Shown here piece by piece: positions 1 to 11,755 of a DNA stretch of 64,000 nt (its first letter is position 1; every line of letters begins with the position of its first letter). The stretch is from Marivita sp. GX14005 (GTDB taxonomy: Bacteria > Pseudomonadota > Alphaproteobacteria > Rhodobacterales > Rhodobacteraceae). The notes beneath the pieces were generated by a model, which did not search any database, was not told the DNA's origin, and saw only the letters and a program-made list of their open reading frames with translations. The stretch is taken from NCBI RefSeq assembly GCF_023370775.1, contig NZ_JAMCCQ010000001.1, forward strand, positions 744,001 through 808,000, in the 5' to 3' direction. The position numbers were made by a program, and so were the translations under genes.

Positions 1-306
1 AGCCTGATCGAGTTCGAGGGGCTGACGCCGCAAATGGTCGAAGTGCTGGCGAAGGATGGCGTGAAGACGCTTGAGGATTTCGCCACCTGCGCGGATTGGG
101 AACTGGCCGGCGGCTGGACGACCGAAGGCGGCGAGCGCGTCAAGGATGACGGCTTGCTCGAGCCGTTCGATATGTCGCTGGAAGAGGCGCAGCATCTGGT
201 GATGACCGCGCGGGTCCTACTCGGTTGGGTCGATCCGACCGAACTCGAAGAAGAGGCGGATGAAGCCGACGGGGCCGAAGACCCCGAGACTGCGGAATCG
301 GCCTGA
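1..306 (+). CDS. nusA: Transcription termination/antitermination factor NusA, C-terminal part (5' end outside window)
   Basis: The reading frame is open from base 1 and gives 101 residues ending at TGA 304-306, so only the C-terminal end of the protein is present. The visible part looks like the helix-hairpin-helix repeat found at the C-terminus of alphaproteobacterial NusA (LTPQMVEVLAKDGVKTLEDF, then a stretch on a degenerate second repeat), followed by a strongly acidic Glu/Asp/Ala-rich tail. NusA binds RNA polymerase and nascent RNA and modulates pausing and termination. The identification depends mainly on this tail plus its position directly upstream of ylxR and infB, which is the standard bacterial order; 26 bases separate it from ylxR. 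Confidence 0.85.
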   Translation, partial: SLIEFEGLTPQMVEVLAKDGVKTLEDFATCADWELAGGWTTEGGERVKDDGLLEPFDMSLEEAQHLVMTARVLLGWVDPTELEEEADEADGAEDPETAESA

Positions 307-332
307 ACCGGCGTTTGAACGAGGACACCCCC

Positions 333-980
333 ATGACACGTGGCGGAAAAGACAAGGACAGGGCAGCCGGCCCCGAGCGCAAGTGCATTGCGACGGGGCA
401 GGTGCGCCCGAAGGCCGAGCTTATCCGCTTTGTCGTGGGGCCGGACGGTCAGCTTTGCCCCGATCTCGCGGGTAAGCTGCCCGGCAAGGGTATTTGGGTC
501 ACATCCACGCGCGCGGCTCTTGAAACGGCCGTTAAAAAGAACATCTTTGCCAGAGCCGCACGACAGCAGCTTTCGGTGCCGGGCACCCTTGTCGCCGATG
601 TGGAACGGCAGCTTGCACGGCGTGTCGTGGATTTGATAAGCCTCAGCCGGAAGTCGGGTCTCGCGGTCTCGGGCTATGAGAAGGTCAAGAGCGAACTGGC
701 AAAGGAAAACGCCGAAGTGCTCTTGCAGGCCGACGACGGATCGGCCCGCGGCAAATCGAAACTCAGCACTCCGCATTTCGGCAGCTATATCGGTTGGCTG
801 ACCGCGGATGAGCTGGGAATGGCCTTCGGGCGACAAACTGTGATTCACGCCGCGCTTGGTGCTGGTGGACTCACGCAACGTGTTGTAGAGGAGGCCCAAA
901 GATTGAAGGGCTTTCGCATCGGAACGTCTGATGCATTGGCAGCGGCAGGGGCCGCTGGGAAGGAAAATAGAGCTAAATGA
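333..980 (+). CDS. ylxR: YlxR (DUF448) RNA-binding protein fused to an L7Ae-like domain
   Basis: 215 residues. Residues about 14-90 are a YlxR/DUF448 domain ([20 protein letters not shown], later LPGKGIWV), and about 100-195 resemble the L7Ae/YbxF fold ([20 protein letters not shown]). YlxR proteins are nucleoid- or RNA-associated and are encoded between nusA and infB in most bacteria; the two-domain form is usual in alphaproteobacteria. I chose the ATG at 333 because GAGG at 321-324 sits about 8 bases upstream; an in-frame TTG at 315 would add six residues. The stop overlaps the infB start as ATGA, indicating translational coupling in a nusA-ylxR-infB operon. Confidence 0.9.
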   Translation: MTRGGKDKDRAAGPERKCIATGQVRPKAELIRFVVGPDGQLCPDLAGKLPGKGIWVTSTRAALETAVKKNIFARAARQQLSVPGTLVADVERQLARRVVDLISLSRKSGLAVSGYEKVKSELAKENAEVLLQADDGSARGKSKLSTPHFGSYIGWLTADELGMAFGRQTVIHAALGAGGLTQRVVEEAQRLKGFRIGTSDALAAAGAAGKENRAK

Positions 981-3460
981 GCGATAACGACGGCAAAAAG
1001 ACTTTGGGTTTGCGCGGCGGTCCCCGCTCCGGGAACGTAAAGCAAAGCTTCAGCCACGGACGCACGAAGAATGTCGTGGTGGAAACCAAGCGCAAGCGCG
1101 TTGTGGTGCCTAAACCCGGCGCGTCGAAACCATCGTCGAGCGGTTCCTCCGGCTCGGGATCCGCCGCTGGTGGCAGCAAGCGTCCGGCCGGGATCTCCGA
1201 TGCGGAGATGGAACGCCGTCTGAAGGCGCTTCAGGCCGCGAAAGCGCGCGAGAGCGAGGAAGCCGCGCAGCGCGAGGCCGAGGAGAAAGCGCGCGCCGAA
1301 GAGCGTGAGCGCCTGCGTGCCGAAAAGGAGCAGAAGGAGCGCGAACAGCGCGAGGCCGAGGAAGCCTTGCGCCGCAAGGCCGAGGACGAAGAGCGCAAGG
1401 CTCGCGAAGCCGCAGAAGCTGCCAAGCAGGCCGCTGCCGCTCCGTCGGAGCCGCAGACAGCGCGCCAGCCGTCCGGCGGGCCGAAACCGTCACAGACCCC
1501 GTCGCGCAAATCCGACCGGGAGCGCGAAGGTGGCGGACGCCGCAAGACCGAGGATGGCGGTCGTCGTTCCGGCAAGCTGACGCTAAACCAGGCGTTGGGC
1601 GGCGGCGGCGGTCGTCAGAAGTCCATGGCCGCGATGAAGCGCAAGCAGGAGCGCGCGCGTCAGAAGGCGATGGGCGGCAGCCAGCCGCGCGAGAAGATCG
1701 TGCGCGATGTGAAGCTGCCCGAAGCGATCACTGTGGCGGAGCTCGCGAATCGCATGGCCGAACGGGTTGCCGACGTTGTCAAGGCGCTGATGACCAACGG
1801 CATCATGGCGACGCAGAACCAATCCATCGACGCCGATACCGCGGAACTCATCATCGAGGAATTCGGTCACAAGGTCACGCGCGTTTCGGATGCGGACGTG
1901 GAGGATGTGATTGCCGAGGTGGAGGATGCGGAAGAGGATCTCAAGCCGCGCGCGCCGGTCATCACGATCATGGGCCATGTCGACCACGGCAAGACCTCGC
2001 TTCTCGATGCGATCCGCGAAGCCAATGTGACCTCCGGCGAAGCAGGTGGCATCACGCAGCATATCGGCGCTTACCAGGTGAAATCGAAGGACGGGTCGGT
2101 TCTGACCTTCCTCGACACGCCGGGCCACGCCGCCTTTACCTCGATGCGTTCGCGCGGGGCGCAGGTGACGGATATCGTCGTTCTCGTGGTTGCGGCAGAC
2201 GATGCCGTGATGCCGCAGACGGTCGAGGCGATCAACCACGCCAAGGCGGCGAAGGTTCCGATGATCGTCGCGATCAACAAGATCGACAAGCCGGCGGCGA
2301 ACCCCACCAAGGTGCGCACCGATCTGTTGCAGCACGAGGTTGTCGTCGAACAGATGTCCGGTGATGTGCAGGATGTCGAAGTGTCCGCAGTCTCCGGCCA
2401 GGGACTGCCGGAACTGCTCGAGGCGATCGCGCTTCAGGCTGAAATCCTGGAGTTGAAAGCCAACCCCGATCGCGCGGCGCAAGGCGCGGTGATCGAGGCG
2501 CAGCTCGATGTCGGGCGCGGCCCGGTCGCAACCGTTCTGGTTCAGAACGGCACGCTGCGTCAGGGCGATATCTTCGTCGTGGGCGAGCAATACGGCAAGG
2601 TGCGCGCGCTCATCAACGATCAAGGCGAGCGCGTCATGGAAGCCGGGCCGTCGGTGCCGGTCGAAGTGCTCGGCCTCAATGGCACGCCCGAAGCGGGTGA
2701 CGTTCTGAACGTGACCGAAACCGAAGCGCAGGCGCGCGAGATCGCGCAGTATCGCGCCAATCTCGCCAAGGAAAAGCGCGCCGCCGCTGGTGCCGCCACG
2801 TCGCTCGAACAGCTGATGCAAAAGGCCAAAGAGGACGAAAACGTCTCCGAACTGCCAATCCTGGTGAAGGCCGATGTGCAGGGCTCCGCCGAAGCGATCG
2901 TTCAGGCGATGGAGAAGATCGGCAACGAGGAGGTGCGTGTTCGCGTGCTTCACTCGGGCGTCGGTGCGATCACCGAAACCGATATCGGACTTGCCGAAGC
3001 CTCGGGTGCTCCGGTCATCGGGTTCAACGTGCGGGCCAATGCGTCGGCGCGGAACACGGCGAACCAGAAGGGCGTCGAGATCCGCTATTACAGCATCATT
3101 TACGATCTTGTCGATGATGTGAAAAAGGCCGCCTCCGGCTTGCTCAGCAATGAGATCAAGGAGAACTTCATCGGCTATGCCGAGATCAAGGATGTCTTCA
3201 AGGTGTCCAATGTTGGCAAGGTTGCCGGTTGTCTCGTCACCGAAGGTATCGCGCGTCGCAGCGCAGGCGTGCGGCTTCTGCGCGACAACGTGGTGATCCA
3301 CGAAGGCACGCTGAAGACGCTCAAGCGCTTCAAGGATGAGGTTGCCGAGGTGCAATCGGGTCAGGAATGCGGTATGGCCTTCGAAAACTACGAAGACATC
3401 CGCGTCGGCGACGTGATCGAGATTTTCGAGCGCGAGGAGGTCGAGCGCGAGCTCGACTGA
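977..3460 (+). CDS. infB: Translation initiation factor IF-2
   Basis: 827 residues. IF-2 is the GTPase that places fMet-tRNA on the 30S subunit and promotes subunit joining. The first 220 residues are a long, highly charged Lys/Arg/Glu/Ala-rich region likely to be helical, as is common in alphaproteobacterial IF-2. The GTPase signatures are all intact: G1 GHVDHGKT at 333-340, DTPGH at 380-384 and NKID at 434-437. The C-terminal half carries the domain II barrel and the fMet-tRNA-binding domain. The start ATG overlaps the ylxR stop, with AAGGAAAA just upstream as ribosome-binding site. It is the last gene of the operon and is followed by a strong hairpin terminator. Confidence 0.98.
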   Translation: MSDNDGKKTLGLRGGPRSGNVKQSFSHGRTKNVVVETKRKRVVVPKPGASKPSSSGSSGSGSAAGGSKRPAGISDAEMERRLKALQAAKARESEEAAQREAEEKARAEERERLRAEKEQKEREQREAEEALRRKAEDEERKAREAAEAAKQAAAAPSEPQTARQPSGGPKPSQTPSRKSDREREGGGRRKTEDGGRRSGKLTLNQALGGGGGRQKSMAAMKRKQERARQKAMGGSQPREKIVRDVKLPEAITVAELANRMAERVADVVKALMTNGIMATQNQSIDADTAELIIEEFGHKVTRVSDADVEDVIAEVEDAEEDLKPRAPVITIMGHVDHGKTSLLDAIREANVTSGEAGGITQHIGAYQVKSKDGSVLTFLDTPGHAAFTSMRSRGAQVTDIVVLVVAADDAVMPQTVEAINHAKAAKVPMIVAINKIDKPAANPTKVRTDLLQHEVVVEQMSGDVQDVEVSAVSGQGLPELLEAIALQAEILELKANPDRAAQGAVIEAQLDVGRGPVATVLVQNGTLRQGDIFVVGEQYGKVRALINDQGERVMEAGPSVPVEVLGLNGTPEAGDVLNVTETEAQAREIAQYRANLAKEKRAAAGAATSLEQLMQKAKEDENVSELPILVKADVQGSAEAIVQAMEKIGNEEVRVRVLHSGVGAITETDIGLAEASGAPVIGFNVRANASARNTANQKGVEIRYYSIIYDLVDDVKKAASGLLSNEIKENFIGYAEIKDVFKVSNVGKVAGCLVTEGIARRSAGVRLLRDNVVIHEGTLKTLKRFKDEVAEVQSGQECGMAFENYEDIRVGDVIEIFEREEVERELD

Positions 3461-3482
3461 TCCCGCAGCACGATACGCGTAG

Positions 3483-3515
3483 AAAAAGGGGCGGCCAAAC
3501 GGCTGCCCCTTTTTT
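3483..3515. terminator. Bidirectional intrinsic terminator between infB and a small minus-strand gene
   Basis: A near-perfect 14-bp stem (3483-3496 with 3501-3514, one G-U pair) closes on the loop AAAC. The stem begins with five A and ends with a T run at 3510-3515, so it has the form of a Rho-independent terminator read in either direction. It lies 22 bases after the infB stop and 11 bases beyond the stop of the convergent 44-residue gene. Confidence 0.9.
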
Positions 3516-3526
3516 CCGTGACTGGT

Positions 3527-3661
3527 TTAAGCCGCTTTCAGAACGGGCGCGCCGGTGAAAATCCGATCTCCAACGCGGATCGCGATGCGGCCGTCCGGCA
3601 AGGTCTTTTCGAGAACCCCCTGAACAGACATGCAACTTCCGATGACGATTGTTTTCAACAT
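3527..3661 (-). CDS. Small conserved-looking protein of unknown function (44 residues)
   Basis: A short open frame starts at ATG 3661 and stops at TAA 3527-3529, encoding 44 residues that begin MLKTIVIGSC and end GAPVLKAA. A strong ribosome-binding site (GGGGGAG) lies 6-7 bases before the ATG, and the stop is 11 bases before the shared terminator hairpin, so the gene has a complete expression unit. The middle (LPDGRIAIRVGDRIFTG) looks like a small beta-barrel with alternating hydrophobic positions, but I do not recognise the family and assign no function. It contains two Cys/Met-rich positions near the N-terminus and no membrane segment. It is too short for common ORF length filters. Confidence 0.7.
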   Translation of the reverse strand: MLKTIVIGSCMSVQGVLEKTLPDGRIAIRVGDRIFTGAPVLKAA

Positions 3662-3746
3662 GCCAAATCTCCCCCAAGGCCTGACGCCGCTTAGATAGAG
3701 CGCGGTTTGGCCCTGTTCCAGAAAAAACGCTAGTTTTGCGTTTTTG

Positions 3747-4145
3747 TCACAGCCAATCGCGGAGGATGGGGATCAGCGGAATATCAGCGGGGGGCATGGG
3801 ATAATCCCGAAGTTGATTGGCACGTACCCATTTGAGCGCCTGCCCCTCCTTCGACATCGGTGTGCCGTTCCATTTGCGGCAGGCGAAAAGCGGCATCAGC
3901 AGGTGAAAGTTCTCATAGGCATGGGAGGCGAAGGTCAGCGGCGCGAGGCAGCTTTGCCATGTGTCGATGCCGATTTCCTCATGCAGCTCCCGGATCAGCG
4001 CCGCTTCCGGCGTTTCCCCCGGTTCGACCTTGCCGCCCGGAAATTCCCACAGCCCGGCCATCGCCTTTCCCTCAGGACGTTGGGTCAGGAGGATGCGGCC
4101 GTCGGGATCGATCAGCGCAACTGCCGAAACAAAAACGATCTTCAT
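3747..4145 (-). CDS. mutT: MutT-type Nudix hydrolase (8-oxo-dGTP diphosphatase)
   Basis: 132 residues. A complete Nudix box is present: G38, E44, R52-E53, E56-E57 and G59 (pattern GX5EX7REUXEEXGU). The segment WEFPGGKVEPGE is typical of MutT, which hydrolyses 8-oxo-dGTP and prevents its misincorporation. The size matches the family. It is the last gene of a minus-strand group, starting 4 bases after argJ stops; argJ-mutT adjacency is common in Rhodobacterales. Substrate specificity within the Nudix family cannot be proved from sequence alone, but length, context and motif all favour MutT. Confidence 0.9.
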   Translation of the reverse strand: MKIVFVSAVALIDPDGRILLTQRPEGKAMAGLWEFPGGKVEPGETPEAALIRELHEEIGIDTWQSCLAPLTFASHAYENFHLLMPLFACRKWNGTPMSKEGQALKWVRANQLRDYPMPPADIPLIPILRDWL

Positions 4146-4149
4146 GCGC

Positions 4150-5379
4150 TCAGGACCGGTAATCGGCGTTGATCGCGATATAGCCGTGCGTCAGATCGCA
4201 GGTCCAGATCGTCGCGGCGCCATCACCTAGCCCCAGATCGACAGTAATTTCGATTTCCTGCGCCTTCATGACCGCGGCGCCTTGTTCTTCGCGGTAATCG
4301 GGATGCACCCAGCCCTTCTCGGCAACCTTCACATCGCCGAAGCAGATCGACAGCCGGTCGCGATCCGCCGCTGCGCCGGATTTGCCGACTGCCATGACGA
4401 TCCGGCCCCAGTTCGGATCCTCGCCCGCGATGGCGGTCTTGACCAAGGGAGAGTTGGCGATAGACAGCGCATGTGTCTTGGCATCGGCATCGTTCTGCGC
4501 GCCGGTGACGTGAACGGTTACGAATTTCGTCGCCCCCTCCCCGTCGCGCACGACCTGATGCGCCAGACCGCGCATGACACGATGCAATGCGTCCTCGAAG
4601 GCTCGGTTATCGGGCGCAACAGAAACGCCGGATGCGCCCGTCGCCGCGACCAGAAGCGTGTCGGAGGTGGAGGTATCGCTATCGACGGTGATGCAGTTGA
4701 ACGTCTTTTCGTTCAGGCGAGAAACCATTGCCTGCAGATCGCCCTGCGCGACCTTCGCATCGGTAAAAATATAAACGAGCATCGTCGCCATGTCCGGCGC
4801 GATCATGCCCGAACCCTTGGCGATCCCGGCAATGGAAACCGGACCGTCCGACAGATCGACCGTTGCCGCAGCACCCTTAGCGAACGTATCCGTCGTCATG
4901 ATGGCCTTGGCCGCATCGGGCAGCGCATGTTCCTTGGCCCCGGCAACCAGTTCGCCGATCCTCGCGTTGATCCGGTCATGCGGCAACCGTTCGCCGATCA
5001 CGCCGGTCGCGCTGGTGAAGATGCGGCTGCTGGGCAAGCCGGTGGCTGCTGCCACAGCATCGCACACCGCCTTCACCGATGCGTCACCGGCCTGCCCGGT
5101 GAAGGCATTGGAATTGCCGGAATTGACGAGGATCGCCGCGCCCGCCTCCGTCGCCTTGCCGATCTTCGCTTGACAGTCGAGCACATTGGCCGAGCGCGTG
5201 GCGGATTTGGTGAAAACGCCTGCCACACTCGTTCCGGGATCGAGCAAAGCCAGCATCACATCCGTTCGCTCCGCGTATTTCACGCCTGCGGCGGCAGTGG
5301 CGAAACGCGCGCCCTTGATGACGGGCATGTCCAGAAACCGCTCGGGCGCGAGGGGAGAGACGGATGTGATCTTGGCCAT
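4150..5379 (-). CDS. argJ: Bifunctional ornithine acetyltransferase / N-acetylglutamate synthase
   Basis: 409 residues, the normal length. ArgJ transfers acetyl from N-acetylornithine to glutamate in the cyclic arginine pathway and may also use acetyl-CoA. The self-cleavage site that creates the alpha and beta subunits is visible as A198-T199-M200 in GMIAPDMATML, with Thr199 the expected nucleophile. The N-terminal segment with VNSGNSNAFTG is characteristic of the family. The start at 5379 lies 4 bases after the parvulin stop, and mutT follows 4 bases after its own stop, so the three genes are probably one transcript. Confidence 0.96.
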   Translation of the reverse strand: MAKITSVSPLAPERFLDMPVIKGARFATAAAGVKYAERTDVMLALLDPGTSVAGVFTKSATRSANVLDCQAKIGKATEAGAAILVNSGNSNAFTGQAGDASVKAVCDAVAAATGLPSSRIFTSATGVIGERLPHDRINARIGELVAGAKEHALPDAAKAIMTTDTFAKGAAATVDLSDGPVSIAGIAKGSGMIAPDMATMLVYIFTDAKVAQGDLQAMVSRLNEKTFNCITVDSDTSTSDTLLVAATGASGVSVAPDNRAFEDALHRVMRGLAHQVVRDGEGATKFVTVHVTGAQNDADAKTHALSIANSPLVKTAIAGEDPNWGRIVMAVGKSGAAADRDRLSICFGDVKVAEKGWVHPDYREEQGAAVMKAQEIEITVDLGLGDGAATIWTCDLTHGYIAINADYRS

Positions 5380-5383
5380 GGTG

Positions 5384-6235
5384 TCAGTCTTCCAACAGAT
5401 CGAGATCGCTCAGAACGGAGGTGTCCACATCCTCTTTCGATGTGCGGGTCACTTCGGCTTGCTGCACCAGCTCATCGATCCGCTGCGCAACCGCCTGCTG
5501 ACTCAGCTGGCTTTCGATCTCGGCGCGCACGGCATCGAGTTCGGGCGCTTCCTTGTTGCGCTTCTCATTCAGACGCGCGACATGCCAGCCGAATTGAGAC
5601 TTGATGGGGTCGGAGATTTCCCCGACTTCGAGCGCTTCGACCGCCTCCTGGAATTCCGGCACCATCATGCCGGGGCCGAACCAACCGAGTTCGCCGCCAT
5701 TGGGGCCGGACGGGCCGGTCGATTTCTCTTGCGCGAGTTCGGCGAAATCGGCGCCGGCCTCAAGCTCCTCGACAATCGCTTTCGCCTCATCCTCGGTTTC
5801 GACAAGGATATGCGACGCGTTGAATTCCTCGGTCGGCTCACCGTTGAGATAGGTCTCGTCATAGAGCGCCTGAACGGCCTCGTCCGAAACCGCCTCCCCG
5901 ACGATCTCCTCGACCGTCAGAGCCGCGCGGAGCGCCCGGCGCTCATTGTCCAGCGCAAGTGCGATACGCGCGCCGTCCTCTTCCTGCGCTTGTTGGCTCA
6001 GCACGGTCTGTTGCACGATCTGGTCGAGGATACCGTCCCAGAGAACCTCATCAGGAAGCTGGCGATACTGCTCGGGCAGGCCCGCGCGGATCATCAGCAT
6101 GTGGCCGAGCGTGATTTCCGTGCCGTTGATGGTCGCCACGACGCTATCGGCGGTCAGGCTGTCCTGAGCATGGGCCGGCAGCGCCAGCATCAGCGCAACC
6201 GCGCCTGCGGACAATTTCGTGAAGAGTTTCGACAT
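5384..6235 (-). CDS. Periplasmic parvulin-type peptidyl-prolyl cis-trans isomerase
   Basis: 283 residues. The first 23 form a signal peptide (hydrophobic core AVALMLALPAHA, cleavage expected after AHA). A SurA/PrsA-like N-terminal helical region precedes a parvulin rotamase domain at about 135-230, seen in the blocks NASHILVETEDEAKAI and GGELGWFGPGMMVPEF. Such proteins assist folding of exported and outer-membrane proteins. The gene has an AGGAGG ribosome-binding site 8 bases before the ATG and is divergent from secA, so an export ATPase and a periplasmic chaperone share one promoter region. Only one rotamase domain is present, unlike the two of E. coli SurA. Confidence 0.92.
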   Translation of the reverse strand: MSKLFTKLSAGAVALMLALPAHAQDSLTADSVVATINGTEITLGHMLMIRAGLPEQYRQLPDEVLWDGILDQIVQQTVLSQQAQEEDGARIALALDNERRALRAALTVEEIVGEAVSDEAVQALYDETYLNGEPTEEFNASHILVETEDEAKAIVEELEAGADFAELAQEKSTGPSGPNGGELGWFGPGMMVPEFQEAVEALEVGEISDPIKSQFGWHVARLNEKRNKEAPELDAVRAEIESQLSQQAVAQRIDELVQQAEVTRTSKEDVDTSVLSDLDLLED

Positions 6236-6274
6236 CGCTCTTTCCTCCTGTGACGCCCGCCGCGGCAGGTGCCG

Positions 6275-6303
6275 TTGACACTGTATTTCACGGACCTTAC
6301 ATC
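6275..6303 (+). promoter_or_regulatory. Possible promoter for secA
   Basis: A perfect -35 hexamer TTGACA (6275-6280) is followed after 17 bases by TACATC (6298-6303), which matches the -10 consensus only in part. The position, about 105 bases before the chosen secA start in a divergent intergenic region, is suitable. This is a visual match with no expression evidence. Confidence 0.35.
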
Positions 6304-6410
6304 GCCTGCAGGCTGAGTGTGGCCAGTCGTTCCCCCCGTGTCATATGGGCAGTGTGCGAAACGGGCAAGCAGATGCCGCACACGAAGACGTCAAAGCGGA
6401 AAGAGAGAGC

Positions 6411-9101
<2,691 letters not shown>

Positions 9102-9205
9102 GGATCGTGCCATAAAAGCGGCGCAAAACCATCAAACGGCTGCCCTAGACGCACCCGAATCGGATGGCAGAACACCTGGTGCAGGTCATGCATCGGGAGT
9201 CCGCC

Positions 9206-10171
9206 ATGAAGCGCAAAATCTCAACGCTCGTCGCCGCAGGATCGGTCGCCGTCGCGCTCGGTATCGGTGCGGCCATGCAATATCTGCCATTCCCCGCACC
9301 GAAAAACGACGTAATCGTGACGGACGCGATGGTGTCGGACATGCAGGATGTCTCCTCGACGCCGAAAGCGCCGCTCCCCGTCGATGCGGCGCCGGAGGCA
9401 AAGCTGCCAAGCGCAGTTGTTAACAACGCAGCGCTGAAGGAACCGGCGCCGGACATTGAACTGCCCAGCACCCCCGCGGAGACCGGCTTCACCTGCGACG
9501 CGGAACTGACGGCAACGCCTGCCGCCGGGGCGATGCTTTCGGTCTTGCTGACTGCCCCCTGCCACGGCAGCGAACGCGTCACGCTTCATCACAACGGTCT
9601 CATGGTGACCGAAGTCATGCAGCCCGACGGGACATTGTCACTCGACCTTCCAGCGCTGGCCGAAAACGCGCTGGTGATCGCCTCTTTCCCCGATGGCTCG
9701 GGCGCGGTCGCACATGCTGAAGTGTCCTCCGTGCCGTTCTATGACCGTATCGTCCTGCAATGGCGCGGCGATGCCGGGTTGCAGCTTCATGCGCGTGAAT
9801 TCGATGCGGCTTATTTCAGCGACGGTCATATCTGGATGGGTGCCAATGCCGATCCGAAGCGTGCAGCACGCGGTGAAGGAGGCTTTCTCACGCGCATAGG
9901 TCAACCGGATGTCCCCGACGCCCTGCTGGCCGAGATCTACACTTTTCCGGCCGGCATGACCTCCACATTCGGAACCGTCGCAATCACGGTCGAGGCAGAA
10001 ATCCAGCCCTCGAATTGCGATCGGGTGATCGAAGCGCAGACACTTGAAATCCGGAATGGCCGCGATCTCAGATCGAAGGAGTTGACCATCGACGTGCCGG
10101 GCTGCGACAGCGTGGGTGACTTCTTGCTGTTGAAAAACGTCGTCGAAGACCTGACAATCGCCGCAAGATAA
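9206..10171 (+). CDS. Membrane-anchored or exported protein of unknown function
   Basis: 321 residues from ATG 9206, which has GGGAG about 7 bases upstream; an earlier in-frame ATG at 9164 adds 14 residues and lacks a ribosome-binding site. Residues 5-28 form a hydrophobic signal or anchor segment (TLVAAGSVAVALGIGAAMQY). The rest is soluble and contains four cysteines (in FTCDAEL, TAPCHGS, SNCDRV, PGCDSV), which would suit two periplasmic disulfides. I do not recognise a domain. Proteins at this position after secA are annotated in some Rhodobacterales simply as translocase, but nothing in the sequence supports an export-motor function. It may be co-transcribed with the OmpA fusion 24 bases downstream. 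Confidence 0.8.
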   Translation: MKRKISTLVAAGSVAVALGIGAAMQYLPFPAPKNDVIVTDAMVSDMQDVSSTPKAPLPVDAAPEAKLPSAVVNNAALKEPAPDIELPSTPAETGFTCDAELTATPAAGAMLSVLLTAPCHGSERVTLHHNGLMVTEVMQPDGTLSLDLPALAENALVIASFPDGSGAVAHAEVSSVPFYDRIVLQWRGDAGLQLHAREFDAAYFSDGHIWMGANADPKRAARGEGGFLTRIGQPDVPDALLAEIYTFPAGMTSTFGTVAITVEAEIQPSNCDRVIEAQTLEIRNGRDLRSKELTIDVPGCDSVGDFLLLKNVVEDLTIAAR

Positions 10172-10195
10172 ACGGGCGGTCAAAAGGCACAATCC

Positions 10196-11755
10196 ATGAG
10201 ACATTTGCGTGCGGCTTTTTGGGCCGCACTAATCTTGCTCGCCACCGCCCTTGCGGCGCAGGCGCAGGATGTGACCCTGCGCTCGCGCGACGGCGCGATA
10301 GAGCTTTCGGGCACGCTTCTCGGGTTCGACGGGGAATTTTACCGCGTCCAGACGCGGTATGGCGAATTGACGGTGGATGGGTCCGGCGTTGCCTGTGACG
10401 GCCCCGGTTGTCCGTCACTCACGGACTTCGTGGCCGAAATCTCGATCTCGGGATCGATCACGGTAGGCGATGTTCTGCTGCCCGCCCTTGTCGAAGGTTT
10501 CGCGCTGCAAGACGGGTATTCGGCGGAACGTGTCAACGAAGGGGCACGGCGGTTCAGCTATATCCTGAGGCAACCGGAAAGCGGCACCATTGCCGCGCGA
10601 TTTCATTTTCGGCTGACGAGCACCGACGAAGGCTTTGCCGATCTTCTGGCGGACGAAGCCGATCTGGTCATGGCGCTGCGTGAAATCAGGCCAGAGGAAG
10701 TAAACCTGGCAAAGCAAGCCGGTCTCGGCACGCTCGACGATGCAAAACGCAGTCGCATCCTTGCGCTCGACGCGATGACGGCGATCGTCGCGCCGACCAA
10801 TCCGGTTTCCGCTATCTCGATGAACGAATTGTCGCGCGTGCTGGCCGGAGAAATCGACAACTGGCGCGAACTCGGCGGCCCCGATGCACCGATCTCTGTT
10901 CATTTGCTGCATCCCCGATCCGGCATCGCACAGGCCATCGACGACAGGCTGTTGCGACCGGCCTCGCGCACGCTTCGCCCGGATGTTGTGCGGCACGAAA
11001 CGAACCGCCTTCTTTCCCGCTCCGTCATGCGCGATCCGCTCGGGATCGGTATCGTCAGCCATTCGGAGGTCGGCAACGCTCGACCGCTGGCGCTGAATGG
11101 CTCATGCGGGTTCACGCTCACCGCCGATCGGCTGACGATCAAGACCGAGGATTATCCCCTGACTGCGCCGATGTTTCTTTATGTGCCGGCGCGGCGCTTG
11201 CCCAAACTTGCACGCGATTTCCTTGCCTATCTGCGCTCGGGGCCGGCTCAGATCATTGCGCGGCGCGCGGGGTTTGTGGATCAGGCGCCGGAGGAGGTCG
11301 AGATCAACGCTCAGGGGGATCGGTTCGCAAACGCAATCCGCGTTGCGGCGGGCGAGCCCGGTCTTGCCCGGCTCAAGCGGATGGTCGACATCTTGACGCC
11401 ATTGCGGCGATTGACGACCTCGTTCAGGTTCGAACCCGGCGCCACACGCCTTGACGCGCAGTCCCGCTCCAACCTCCAGCAACTCGCCCGCGCGATCGAA
11501 GCGGGCATTTACGATGGGCGTCAGCTTGTGTTCATCGGATTCTCCGACGGGCGTGGCGCGGCCGAGCTGAACGCCCGAATCGCGAAGCAGAGGGCGCTTG
11601 CCGTCAAACAGGCCGTCGAAGCGTCGGTGGCAAAAACCCATCTTGAGCATGTCAGTCTTTCGACCGACGCATTCGGGGAGGCGATGCCGATGGCTTGCGA
11701 CGATACCGGTTGGGGCCGGCAGGTCAATCGAAGGGTCGAAGTATGGGTCCGTTAA
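10196..11755 (+). CDS. Periplasmic protein: phosphate-binding-like (PstS-like) domain fused to an OmpA domain
   Basis: 519 residues. A signal peptide (residues 1-23, ending AAQAQ) precedes a small N-terminal module (about 25-75), then a type-2 periplasmic-binding-like domain of the PstS family (about 85-350; ALDAMTAIVAPTNPVSAIS is a recognisable block). Residues about 400-519 form an OmpA C-terminal peptidoglycan-binding domain (FEPGATRLDAQSR, later FIGFSDGRGAAELNARIAKQ and NRRVEVW). The protein would bind a ligand while held to peptidoglycan; the ligand is unknown, and no transporter genes are adjacent. The gene overlaps the convergent radC stop by 4 bases. Confidence 0.85.
   Translation: MRHLRAAFWAALILLATALAAQAQDVTLRSRDGAIELSGTLLGFDGEFYRVQTRYGELTVDGSGVACDGPGCPSLTDFVAEISISGSITVGDVLLPALVEGFALQDGYSAERVNEGARRFSYILRQPESGTIAARFHFRLTSTDEGFADLLADEADLVMALREIRPEEVNLAKQAGLGTLDDAKRSRILALDAMTAIVAPTNPVSAISMNELSRVLAGEIDNWRELGGPDAPISVHLLHPRSGIAQAIDDRLLRPASRTLRPDVVRHETNRLLSRSVMRDPLGIGIVSHSEVGNARPLALNGSCGFTLTADRLTIKTEDYPLTAPMFLYVPARRLPKLARDFLAYLRSGPAQIIARRAGFVDQAPEEVEINAQGDRFANAIRVAAGEPGLARLKRMVDILTPLRRLTTSFRFEPGATRLDAQSRSNLQQLARAIEAGIYDGRQLVFIGFSDGRGAAELNARIAKQRALAVKQAVEASVAKTHLEHVSLSTDAFGEAMPMACDDTGWGRQVNRRVEVWVR

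Noticed and set aside
1583-3355. 590-residue open frame on the minus strand
   Set aside because: It lies fully antisense to infB, whose GTPase motifs are intact; the His/Arg/Asp-rich translation is a codon-bias shadow.
4282-5604. 440-residue open frame on the plus strand
   Set aside because: Antisense to argJ and the parvulin gene, both with clear family motifs.
9417-9428. GTTGTTAACAAC palindrome as a regulatory site
   Set aside because: It lies inside a coding region with a continuous frame, and a 12-bp palindrome is expected by chance at this scale.
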